Positions 1-6,370 of a stretch of DNA of 13,274 nt are shown here, one piece after another. This DNA is from Methylorubrum extorquens. GTDB lineage: Bacteria > Pseudomonadota > Alphaproteobacteria > Rhizobiales > Beijerinckiaceae. The stretch's first letter is position 1. Each line of letters starts with the position of its first letter. The stretch is taken from assembly GCA_019695455.1 (NCBI GenBank), contig JAEUAC010000226.1, forward strand, positions 1 to 13,274, read 5' to 3'. A model generated the notes under the pieces. It searched no databases. It worked only from the letters and a program-made list of their open reading frames with translations, and was not told where the DNA came from. A program made the translations under genes and the position numbers.

Positions 1-152
1 CCGTGACGGCCGTCGCGCGCGGCCTCGGCCGTCACGGCGCAGGTGTTCACGATCGTGAGGTCGCGCTGCCCGGCCGCGACCGCGGCCCGCCGCATGGCCT
101 CCGATTCCGCCGCGTTGAGGCGGCAGCCGAAGGTGACGATCTCGACGCTCAC
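1..152 (-). pseudogene. mtaB: mtaB N-terminal fragment in inverted orientation
   Basis: Read from a GTG at 152-150 on the minus strand, this fragment encodes the start of a MiaB-type tRNA methylthiotransferase. It begins SVEIVTFGCRLNAAESE and runs on to IVNTCAVTAEAARDGR before the window edge. It holds the first two cysteines of the N-terminal MTTase domain, C10 and C38. The plus-strand mtaB body lacks native residues 1-27, and these are present here; residues 28 onward occur in both. Joining residues 1-27 from here to the plus-strand body rebuilds a normal enzyme of about 407 residues. The fragment therefore looks like a displaced piece of the same gene, not a second gene. It starts inside the dapF stop (GTGA overlap). 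Confidence 0.75.
5..74. repeat. Left arm of a 70-bp perfect inverted repeat
   Basis: Positions 5-74 are the exact reverse complement of 263-332. The arm codes antisense for mtaB residues around IVNTCAVTAEAARDG. Its outer end is the 10-bp palindrome GACGGCCGTC (5-14), and its inner end is CCCGGC (69-74). The 188-bp spacer holds the mtaB start and dapF end in inverted orientation. Confidence 0.9.
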
Positions 153-277
153 GCGGGCTCGCCGAACAGCTCCGGGGCGAGCACGCCCTCCCGCTCGAGT
201 TCGACCGGCCCCGTCATGAGCACGTGGTCGTCGCTCTCCCGCCAGGCGATGCGCAGGTCGCCGCCGGGCAGCGCGAC
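149..277 (-). CDS. dapF: Diaminopimelate epimerase, C-terminal fragment (dapF)
   Basis: The last 42 codons of a diaminopimelate epimerase are readable on the minus strand and end at a TGA at 151-149. The epimerase converts LL- to meso-diaminopimelate for lysine and peptidoglycan. The visible tail carries the family's C-terminal pattern: LPGGDL, then WRESDDHVLMTGPVELE. The stop overlaps the GTG of the minus-strand mtaB start by four bases, the usual coupled order dapF-mtaB. Upstream of about 277 the minus-strand sequence is no longer epimerase but antisense mtaB, because the gene is cut at the junction of an inverted duplication. The catalytic cysteines would lie in the missing part, so this piece alone is not functional. 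The identity rests on a short C-terminal match; the mtaB linkage strengthens it. Confidence 0.72.
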   Translation of the reverse strand, partial: VALPGGDLRIAWRESDDHVLMTGPVELEREGVLAPELFGEPA

Positions 278-1408
278 CTCACGATCGTGAACACCTGCGC
301 CGTGACGGCCGAGGCCGCGCGCGACGGCCGTCGCGCCGTCCGGGCCGCGATCCGGGCCCGGCCGGGCGCCCGGATCGTCGCGACGGGCTGCGCCGTTCAG
401 ACCGAGCCCGCCCGCTTCGCCGCCATGCCGGAGATCGCCACGCTGGTCGGCAACGCCCGGAAGACGGCGCTCTCGACCTGGATCGATCTCGCCGCGGACC
501 GCACCGTGCCGGACATCATGGCCGAGACCGGGACGGCGCAGGCCGTCGCGGCCCCGGAGGCCGGCCGCACCCGGGCGCTGCTCCAGGTGCAGAACGGCTG
601 CGACCACCGCTGCACATTCTGCATCATCCCCTACGGGCGCGGCCCCTCGCGCTCCGTGCCGCTCGCCGACGCGGTCGCGGCGGCGCGGGGCCTCGTCGAG
701 GGTGGCGCCCGCGAGATCGTGCTGACGGGCGTGGACCTCACCGACTGGCGCGACGGCGAGCGGAGGCTCGGCGACCTCGCCCGGGCGATCCTGCGGGCCG
801 TCCCGGAGCTGCCGCGCCTGCGCCTCTCCTCCATCGACCCGGTCGAGGCCGATCCCGCGCTCCTCGACGCGCTCGCGTGCGAGGACCGGCTCATGCCGCA
901 CCTGCACGTCTCCCTGCAGGCGGGCGACGACCTCGTCCTGAAGCGCATGAAGCGTCGCCACAGCCGCGCCGACGCCGTGCGGTTCTGCGAGACCGTGCGG
1001 CGCCTGCGGCCCGACATCGTGTTCGGGGCGGACCTGATCGCGGGATTCCCGACCGAGGACGACGCGATGGCGGCCCGCTCGCTGGACCTCGTCGCGGAAT
1101 GCGACCTCGTCCACCTCCACGTCTTCCCCTACTCGGCCCGGCCGGGCACGCCCGCCGCCCGGATGCCGGCCGTGCCGGCCGCGACCGCGAAGGAGCGGGC
1201 GGCCCGGCTGCGGGAGGCCGGCGCGGCCGCGCTCGCCCGCCATCTCGACGGGCTCGTCGGCTCCCGCGTCGCCGTGCTGGCCGAAGCGGGGGGCACGGGC
1301 CGGACGGAGGGGTTCGCCGCCGTGCGGTTCGGCACCCCGGTTCCGCCAGGGTCTCTGGTAGAGGCCACCATCACGGGCCACGACGGCCGGAGGGCACGCG
1401 CCGCATGA
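224..1408 (+). CDS. mtaB: tRNA (N6-threonylcarbamoyladenosine37-C2) methylthiotransferase MtaB, N-terminus displaced
   Basis: This is a MiaB-family radical SAM enzyme that converts t6A37 to ms2t6A37 in tRNAs reading ANN codons. The MtaB subtype shows in NTCAVT (C25) and ATGCAVQ (C56), ligands of the auxiliary cluster, followed by the radical SAM CxxxCxxC in QNGCDHRCTFCIIPYGRG (C126, C130, C133). A short TRAM-like C-terminal region follows. The first 13 or so residues from the ATG at 224 are antisense dapF and are not native. Authentic mtaB sequence begins near 263 (AGQRDLTIV), and the native first cysteine lies on the other strand at 1-152. As drawn, the gene lacks one of three N-domain cysteines and may be inactive, unless the junction is an assembly error. 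The TGA overlaps the ATG of the next gene (ATGA). Confidence 0.88.
   Translation: MVVALPPGDAQVAAGQRDLTIVNTCAVTAEAARDGRRAVRAAIRARPGARIVATGCAVQTEPARFAAMPEIATLVGNARKTALSTWIDLAADRTVPDIMAETGTAQAVAAPEAGRTRALLQVQNGCDHRCTFCIIPYGRGPSRSVPLADAVAAARGLVEGGAREIVLTGVDLTDWRDGERRLGDLARAILRAVPELPRLRLSSIDPVEADPALLDALACEDRLMPHLHVSLQAGDDLVLKRMKRRHSRADAVRFCETVRRLRPDIVFGADLIAGFPTEDDAMAARSLDLVAECDLVHLHVFPYSARPGTPAARMPAVPAATAKERAARLREAGAAALARHLDGLVGSRVAVLAEAGGTGRTEGFAAVRFGTPVPPGSLVEATITGHDGRRARAA
263..332. repeat. Right arm of a 70-bp perfect inverted repeat
   Basis: This is the reverse complement of 5-74, located in the sense mtaB reading frame. With one mismatch (C for G at 262), the similarity extends five bases further out, to 257. 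The inner boundary falls where the dapF sense strand and the mtaB antisense strand share the 15-mer GTCGCGCTGCCCGGC, which is a plausible microhomology for strand switching. Confidence 0.9.
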
Positions 1409-2370
1409 CGGACGCCATCGCGATCGAGCGCCTGGAGAAGACCTACGCGTCGGGCTTCCAGGCGCTGAAACCCGTGGACCTCGCGGTCCGGCGGGGCGAG
1501 ATCTTCGCGCTGCTCGGGCCGAACGGGGCCGGCAAGACCACGCTGATCTCGATCGTCTGCGGGATCGTGAACCCGACCGGCGGCCGCGTGCTGGTGGAAG
1601 GCCACGACATCCTGCGCCAGGCCCGCGTCACGCGCGCCCTGATCGGGCTCGTGCCGCAGGAGCTGACGACCGATTCCTTCGAGAGCGTGATCGCGACCGT
1701 CACGTTCAGCCGCGGCCTCTTCGGCAAGCCCGCCGATCCCGCCCATATCGAGCGCGTGCTCCGCGACCTGTCGCTCTGGGACAAGCGCGACACCCAGATC
1801 CGCTACCTCTCCGGCGGCATGAAGCGGCGCGTCCTCATCGCCAAGGCGCTCTCGCACGAGCCGAAGATCCTGTTCCTCGACGAGCCGACCGCCGGCGTGG
1901 ACGTCGAGCTGCGGCGCGACATGTGGGAGATCGTCCGCGACCTGAAGCGGAAGGGCGTCACCGTCGTCCTGACCACGCACTACATCCAGGAGGCCGAGGA
2001 GATGGCCGACCGGATCGGCGTCATGAGCCGGGGCGAGCTGCTGGTCGTGGACGAGAAGGCGAACCTCATGCGCCGGCTCGGCCGCAAGACGCTCATCCTG
2101 CGCCTCGCCGAACCGCTCGCGGCCCTGCCGCCGGCGCTCTCCGCCTACGACCTGACGCTCACGGAGGAGGGCCGCACGCTGACCCACGCCTACGCGGCGA
2201 CCGAGGACCGGCCGCCCGTCGGGCCGCTCCTCGCCGATCTCGGCTCCGCGGGCGTCGTCGTCGGCGACGTCGAGACCCGGCAGAGCTCGCTCGAGGACAT
2301 CTTCGTGGACCTCGTCCACGGGGGCGACGCCCCGGACAGCGCCCCCACGACCCAAGAGGCCGCCGCATGA
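1405..2370 (+). CDS. ABC transporter ATP-binding protein (ABC-2 exporter, YadG-like)
   Basis: A 321-residue ATPase subunit that should energise the membrane protein encoded next to it. All ABC motifs are intact: Walker A GPNGAGKTT (38-46), Q-loop Q85, signature LSGGM (135-139), Walker B ILFLDEP (155-161) and switch histidine H192. A C-terminal extension of about 100 residues (220-321), ending TRQSSLEDIFVDLV, is typical of ABC-2/DrrA-type export ATPases. The start ATG overlaps the mtaB stop as ATGA, and the stop overlaps the permease start the same way, so the three genes are probably translated from one mRNA. The substrate cannot be told from the sequence; drug, lipid or polysaccharide export are the family's usual roles. 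Confidence 0.92.
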   Translation: MTDAIAIERLEKTYASGFQALKPVDLAVRRGEIFALLGPNGAGKTTLISIVCGIVNPTGGRVLVEGHDILRQARVTRALIGLVPQELTTDSFESVIATVTFSRGLFGKPADPAHIERVLRDLSLWDKRDTQIRYLSGGMKRRVLIAKALSHEPKILFLDEPTAGVDVELRRDMWEIVRDLKRKGVTVVLTTHYIQEAEEMADRIGVMSRGELLVVDEKANLMRRLGRKTLILRLAEPLAALPPALSAYDLTLTEEGRTLTHAYAATEDRPPVGPLLADLGSAGVVVGDVETRQSSLEDIFVDLVHGGDAPDSAPTTQEAAA

Positions 2371-3128
2371 ACTGGCACGCGATCCGCGCCATCTACTTCT
2401 TCGAGATGGCCCGGACCCGGCGCACGCTCCTGCAGAGCATCGTCGCGCCCGTGATCTCGACCGCACTCTACTTCGTGGTCTTCGGCGCCGCCATCGGCGG
2501 CCGCATCCAGGAGGTGGACGGCGTCGCCTACGGGGCCTTCATCGTGCCCGGGCTCATCATGCTGTCGCTGCTCACGCAGAGCATCGCGAACGCGTCCTTC
2601 GCCATCTACTTCCCGAAATTCGTGGGCACGATCTTCGAGATCCTGTCGGCTCCGATCTCGGCCGCCGAGATCGTGATCGGCTATGTCGGGGCGGCGGCGA
2701 CCAAGTCGCTGGTCCTCGGGCTCATCATCCTCGGCACGGCCGCCCTGATCGTGCCGCTGCGCATCGACCATCCGGGCCTGATGCTCCTGTTCCTCGTGCT
2801 CACGGCCGTGACCTTCAGCCTGCTCGGCTTCATCATCGGCATCTGGGCGGAAGGCTTCGAGCAGCTCCAGCTCGTCCCGCTCCTGGTCGTGACCCCGCTC
2901 ACGTTCCTCGGCGGGTCGTTCTACTCGGTCGACATGCTGCCGGGCATCTGGAAGACGGTCGCGCTCTTCAACCCCGTCGTCTACCTGATCTCCGGCTTCC
3001 GCTGGAGCTTCTTCTCCCTGTCCGACGTCGACGTCCGCATCAGCCTCGCCGCGACCTTCGGCTTCCTGTTCCTGTGCCTCGCGCTCGTCGCCTGGATCTT
3101 CCGCACGGGCTACCGCCTGAAGAAGTAG
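2367..3128 (+). CDS. ABC-2 type transporter permease (YadH-like)
   Basis: A 253-residue inner-membrane subunit paired with the preceding ATPase. About six hydrophobic segments are visible, near residues 25-43, 55-78, 104-130, 137-160, 168-186 and 228-246. The ABC-2 family stretch FEILSAPISAAEIVIGY lies at 90-106, and a PLTFLGGSFYSVDMLP loop lies before the last segments. The length is normal for half-size ABC-2 permeases, which work as homodimers with two ATPase copies. The start ATG overlaps the ATPase stop by four bases. The gene ends 55 bp before the convergent pseudouridine synthase, with a hairpin between them. Function as an exporter is a family inference; the substrate is unknown. Confidence 0.92.
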   Translation: MNWHAIRAIYFFEMARTRRTLLQSIVAPVISTALYFVVFGAAIGGRIQEVDGVAYGAFIVPGLIMLSLLTQSIANASFAIYFPKFVGTIFEILSAPISAAEIVIGYVGAAATKSLVLGLIILGTAALIVPLRIDHPGLMLLFLVLTAVTFSLLGFIIGIWAEGFEQLQLVPLLVVTPLTFLGGSFYSVDMLPGIWKTVALFNPVVYLISGFRWSFFSLSDVDVRISLAATFGFLFLCLALVAWIFRTGYRLKK

Positions 3129-3153
3129 CCTCTCTCCACGACCCACCCACGTT

Positions 3154-3193
3154 CGTGCTTCGAGACGGTCGTTCGCGACCTCCTCAGCATGAC
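3154..3193. repeat. REP-like palindromic element, possible bidirectional terminator
   Basis: The core is a perfect hairpin: GGTCG (3167-3171), loop TTCG, CGACC (3176-3180). It is flanked by imperfectly paired GAG/CTC and CGTGCT/AGCATG arms. On the minus strand it reads GTCATGCTGAGGAGG, then the loop, then CGTCTCGAAGCACG. This resembles dispersed palindromic repeats I recall from Methylobacterium and Bradyrhizobium intergenic regions. It sits between two convergent genes and overlaps the last codons of the minus-strand one. Neither side has a T-tract. Confidence 0.6.
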
Positions 3194-3861
3194 GGCGTGG
3201 GCGGAAAGGCCATGAGGACGTCCCGCATCGGCCCGGGCGGCTCGGCCTCGACCGCGATGGGCGCCTTCTTCGGGTAGAGCGGGATCGCGACCGAGCGGGC
3301 GTGCAGGAGCAGCGGGCCGTTCCCCGCGCCGTAGACGCGGTCGCCCCGGATGGGCCACCCCGCGGCCGCGCAATGGGCCCGGAGCTGGTGGGTGCGGCCC
3401 GTGACGGGTTCGAGCTCCATCCAGGCCGTGCCGGACGCGCGCCCGAGGACGCGCCAGCGCGTGAGCGACGGCTTGCCGGCCGGATCGACCCGGACCCGCC
3501 ATTCGGCCGGATCCGCCGAGGCGGGACCGAGCGGCAGGTCGATCTCGCCCGCCTCGGCGGCGGGGCCGCCCTCCACGACCGCCCAGTAGCGCTTCGCGAC
3601 GCGGTTGGCCGCGAACAGCGTCGCCAGGCGGGCCAGCGCCTGACGGTGGCGGCCGAGGACGAGGCAGCCCGAGGTCTCGCGATCGAGCCGGTGGGCGATC
3701 TCGGGCCGCCGGGGCAGGCCGAACCGGAGCGCGTCGAGGTGGTCGGCGAGCGTCGGGCCGCCGCCCCGGCCCGGATGGACGGGCAGACCAGCGGGCTTGT
3801 CGATGACGAGCACCAGGGCGTCGCGATAGAGGAGTGTCGGCACTATCTTGTCGGGACCCAT
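3184..3861 (-). CDS. RluA-family RNA pseudouridine synthase
   Basis: A 225-residue protein predicted to isomerise uridine to pseudouridine in rRNA or tRNA. The family's catalytic motif is intact as HRLDRETSG (57-65), with D60 as the catalytic aspartate. It is preceded by VIDKPAGLPVHP (19-30) and followed by RYWAVVEG and GRTHQLRAHC, both typical of RluA enzymes. There is no S4 domain, so it is the short form, like RluA or TruC. The ATG at 3861 is chosen because the family start (LLYRDALVLVIDKPAG) follows directly and the ftsY start is only 45 bp away on the other strand. The last residues and stop lie in a REP-like element, so the C-terminal few codons may be recent. The exact target uridine cannot be assigned. 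Confidence 0.9.
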   Translation of the reverse strand: MGPDKIVPTLLYRDALVLVIDKPAGLPVHPGRGGGPTLADHLDALRFGLPRRPEIAHRLDRETSGCLVLGRHRQALARLATLFAANRVAKRYWAVVEGGPAAEAGEIDLPLGPASADPAEWRVRVDPAGKPSLTRWRVLGRASGTAWMELEPVTGRTHQLRAHCAAAGWPIRGDRVYGAGNGPLLLHARSVAIPLYPKKAPIAVEAEPPGPMRDVLMAFPPTPSC

Positions 3862-3906
3862 CCCGACGCAGCTAGCCGCGCCCGGACGGGCCGGCAAGGA
3901 CACCGC

Positions 3907-5385
3907 ATGGCATTGCAGGGCAGGAAGCCGGGTTGGCTTCTCGACAAGATCCTCGGCCGCGAGGCCGAGCCGGAGGTCCGCCCGTCGGTTCCCCCGGTGC
4001 CGCCGGCCTCGTTCGTGCCCCCCAGGGCGGAGCCACCCCAGGCCGAGCCGCCCCGGACCGAGCCGGAGCCGATCCTCGCGCCGCCCGTCCTGTCGCCCGC
4101 CTCGGTGCCGGAGGGCCAGCCCGACTTCATGCCGGCCGCAGCCCCGCCCGGCCTGGTCGTCGCGCCGCCGGGCGTCACGGAGGCCTCGCCCGAGACGCCG
4201 GCCGACATGCGGCCTGTCGAGCCGCTGGGAGGAGCCTCGCTGCAGCCGGTCGCCGACCGGGCCGAGACGGCCGTGCCGCCGGGCGCCGCCTCCCCGTCCG
4301 GCCTCACCGGACCGGGCCGGGCCGAGGAGCCGCCGGAGGCCGCGTCGCGAGCCACGCACGACCGCGCCGCGTCCGTCGAGGCTCCGCTCCGCCCCGCACC
4401 GCGGGACGACGAGGCGATGGGCGGCCGCCCCCCGACGGCTCCGGCGGTGCCCGAGCCCGACCGGAAGGGCTGGTGGAGCCGGCTCACGGAGGGCATGCGC
4501 CGCACCTCGTCCGCCATCGGCGACAGCGTCACGGGCCTGTTCACGAAGAAGAAGCTCGACCGGGCGACGCTCGACGACCTGGAGGACGTGCTGATCGGGG
4601 CCGATCTCGGCGTCGAGACGGCGACCCGGATCACCCAGGCCGTAGCGGGCGGACGCTACGACCGGGAGATCTCGGCCGACGAGGTGAAGTCCATCATGGC
4701 GGCCGAGATCGAGGCCGTGCTCGCGCCCGTGGCGACGCCGCTCGTCCTGGACGGCACCCGCCGGCCCTACGTGATCCTGATGGTCGGCGTGAACGGCGCC
4801 GGCAAGACGACGACGATCGGCAAGCTCGCCGAGAAGTTCCGGCGCCAGGGCCTCTCGGTCGTGATCGCGGCGGGCGACACGTTCCGGGCGGCCGCGATCG
4901 AGCTGAAGGTCTGGGGCGAGCGCGTCGGCGCGCCCGTGATCGCGCGCCAGCAGGGCGCCGACGCGGCCGGCCTCGCCTTCGACGCCCTGCAGGAGGCGCG
5001 CGCCCGCGGCGCGGACGTGCTCCTCATCGACACGGCCGGGCGCCTGCAGAACAAGACCGGCCTGATGGAGGAGCTGTCGAAGATCCTGCGCGTGATCCGC
5101 AAGCTCGATCCCGAGGCGCCGCATGCGAGCCTCCTCGTCCTGGACGCGACCGTGGGCCAGAACGCGCTGTCGCAGGTCGAGCTGTTCGGCAAGGTCGCGG
5201 GCGTGACAGGGCTCGTCATGACGAAGCTCGACGGCACGGCGCGCGGCGGCATCCTGGTCGCGCTCGCGGCGAAGTTCGGCCTGCCGGTGCACTACATCGG
5301 CGTCGGCGAGGGCGTCGACGACCTCGAACCCTTCGCGGCGCGGGATTTCGCCCGCGCCATCGCGGGGCTGGACGAGGCGGCCTGA
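3907..5385 (+). CDS. ftsY: Signal recognition particle receptor FtsY
   Basis: A 492-residue SRP-GTPase that docks ribosome-SRP complexes at the inner membrane for co-translational insertion. The N-terminus is a proline- and glutamate-rich acidic region (about 20-186) with short AEPPQ/AEPPR/TEPEP repeats, matching the variable A domain. The NG domain starts near residue 187 (KGWWSRLTEGMRRT). GTPase motifs are intact: G1 GVNGAGKTTT (294-303), the insertion-box region AAGDTFRAAA, G3 DTAGR (375-379) and G4 TKLDG (439-443). The ATG at 3907 has an AAGGA 6 nt upstream (3896-3900) and is followed by a short basic, hydrophobic start (RKPGWLLDKILG) suited to membrane contact. The gene diverges from the pseudouridine synthase across 45 bp. 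Position downstream of dapF-mtaB is common in alphaproteobacteria. Confidence 0.96.
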   Translation: MALQGRKPGWLLDKILGREAEPEVRPSVPPVPPASFVPPRAEPPQAEPPRTEPEPILAPPVLSPASVPEGQPDFMPAAAPPGLVVAPPGVTEASPETPADMRPVEPLGGASLQPVADRAETAVPPGAASPSGLTGPGRAEEPPEAASRATHDRAASVEAPLRPAPRDDEAMGGRPPTAPAVPEPDRKGWWSRLTEGMRRTSSAIGDSVTGLFTKKKLDRATLDDLEDVLIGADLGVETATRITQAVAGGRYDREISADEVKSIMAAEIEAVLAPVATPLVLDGTRRPYVILMVGVNGAGKTTTIGKLAEKFRRQGLSVVIAAGDTFRAAAIELKVWGERVGAPVIARQQGADAAGLAFDALQEARARGADVLLIDTAGRLQNKTGLMEELSKILRVIRKLDPEAPHASLLVLDATVGQNALSQVELFGKVAGVTGLVMTKLDGTARGGILVALAAKFGLPVHYIGVGEGVDDLEPFAARDFARAIAGLDEAA

Positions 5386-5475
5386 CGGGCCGCATCCGCT
5401 CCCGCGGGCCGGCGCCCTCTTCTGGACTTGCCCGGCCCTCCCCTCCATAAGGCGAACCGACCGGACGTGGCCGCC

Positions 5476-6006
5476 ATGACGCTGAAACAGTTCCTTCTCC
5501 GTTCGCTCACCTGGTGGAACGGCCAGACCTGGGGCACGTGGCTCTACACGCGCCGGAAGGGCGAGCTCGTCGGCACCGACGGGTTCGGCAACACCTATTA
5601 CCGGGCCATCGACCACGTCATCGATCCCTCGACCGGCCCCGAGCGCCGCTGGGTGATCTATGCCGGCGAGGCCGACGCCTCGACGGTGCCGCCCGGCTGG
5701 CGCGGCTGGATGACCCACACCTACGACCTGCCCCCGTCCGAGCAGGACTACGCGGCGCACGATTGGGAGAAGTCCCACGTGCCCAACCTCACGGGCGGCC
5801 CCGGCGCCTACCGGCCCCAGGGCTCCACCAACGCGGCCGGGATCCGGCCCGCCGCGACGGGCGACTACGTGGCCTGGTCGCCGGACGGCTGGAGCCCCGG
5901 CGGGCGGGACGCGGACGGCGTGACGCCCGACGGGCGCGACGTGCCCCGGCCCGAGATGCATCCCGGCACGCACGGCGTCGGCCTGCGCCAGCCGCACCAC
6001 GGTTGA
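5476..6006 (+). CDS. NADH:ubiquinone oxidoreductase subunit NDUFA12 family protein
   Basis: A 176-residue homologue of the mitochondrial complex I accessory subunit NDUFA12 (B17.2), which alphaproteobacteria encode away from the nuo operon. Recognised from LTWWNGQTWGTWLYTRRKGE (11-30), VGTDGFGNTYY (32-42) and RWVIYAGEADASTVPPGW (58-75). The C-terminal half is a longer, Pro/Gly/Asp-rich tail. It is expected to bind the matrix-facing (cytoplasmic) arm of complex I. The ATG at 5476 is preferred over an in-frame TTG at 5428 because the conserved family start begins at MTLKQFLLRSLTWWNG. The cupin gene follows after five bases, and a DUF2155 gene, a frequent neighbour of NDUFA12 in this class, comes next. 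Confidence 0.92.
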   Translation: MTLKQFLLRSLTWWNGQTWGTWLYTRRKGELVGTDGFGNTYYRAIDHVIDPSTGPERRWVIYAGEADASTVPPGWRGWMTHTYDLPPSEQDYAAHDWEKSHVPNLTGGPGAYRPQGSTNAAGIRPAATGDYVAWSPDGWSPGGRDADGVTPDGRDVPRPEMHPGTHGVGLRQPHHG

Positions 6007-6011
6007 GCCCG

Positions 6012-6326
6012 ATGACCGCGCCGACCTCGACCCGCCCCCAGGCCGAACCGACGGTCTTCATCGACAACGAGCGCGTCGTCGTCACGCGGTGGAGCTTCGC
6101 GGACGGCGCGGAGACCGGCTGGCACCGGCACGGCCACGACTACGTCGTCGTGCCGATCGGCGACGGGACGCTGGTCCTCGAGGAGCCGGGCGGCACCACC
6201 CGGGAGGCGCCCCTGAAGGACGGGGAGCCTTACTTTCGTCCCGAGGGCGTGGAACACAACGTGGTGAACGGGTCGGGCCGACCGTTCGCGTTCCTCGAGA
6301 TCGAGATCAAGCGGCCGAAGCCCTGA
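6012..6326 (+). CDS. Small cupin-domain protein
   Basis: A 104-residue single-domain cupin. The first cupin motif reads GWHRHGHDYVVVPIGDGTL (36-54) with candidate metal ligands H38, H40 and H42; the second includes EGVEHNVVNGS with H82. These give the usual three or four histidines of a metal-binding beta-barrel. The ATG is five bases after the NDUFA12 stop, so the two are likely co-transcribed. Small cupins range from sugar or oxalate enzymes to regulators, and nothing here fixes the substrate. The placement between NDUFA12 and DUF2155, usually close neighbours, suggests an insertion into that pair or a lineage-specific arrangement. Confidence 0.85.
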   Translation: MTAPTSTRPQAEPTVFIDNERVVVTRWSFADGAETGWHRHGHDYVVVPIGDGTLVLEEPGGTTREAPLKDGEPYFRPEGVEHNVVNGSGRPFAFLEIEIKRPKP

Positions 6327-6370
6327 CGGCCCACCCCCGGCGCCACGACCATCCCACGAGCCGAACTCCG

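Noticed and set aside
3..290. A plus-strand 95-codon frame at the left edge.
   Set aside because: It is antisense to the displaced mtaB start and dapF end. It could at most be the translated scar if a sense mtaB lies to the left.
1129..2466. A minus-strand 445-codon frame opposite mtaB and the ABC ATPase gene.
   Set aside because: No recognisable motif, composition typical of antisense shadow, and it lies wholly opposite well-supported genes.
5386..5475. Search for a terminator or promoter between ftsY and the NDUFA12 gene.
   Set aside because: Only weak GGCC pairings and a poorly spaced TTGCCC/CATAAG were seen; neither is convincing.
3184..6000. A minus-strand reading frame open for 938 codons, running through antisense ftsY and NDUFA12 into the pseudouridine synthase.
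   Set aside because: Only the last 225 codons match a protein family. The rest is Arg/Gly/Pro/His-rich antisense of two clear genes, as expected when GC-rich third positions remove stops.
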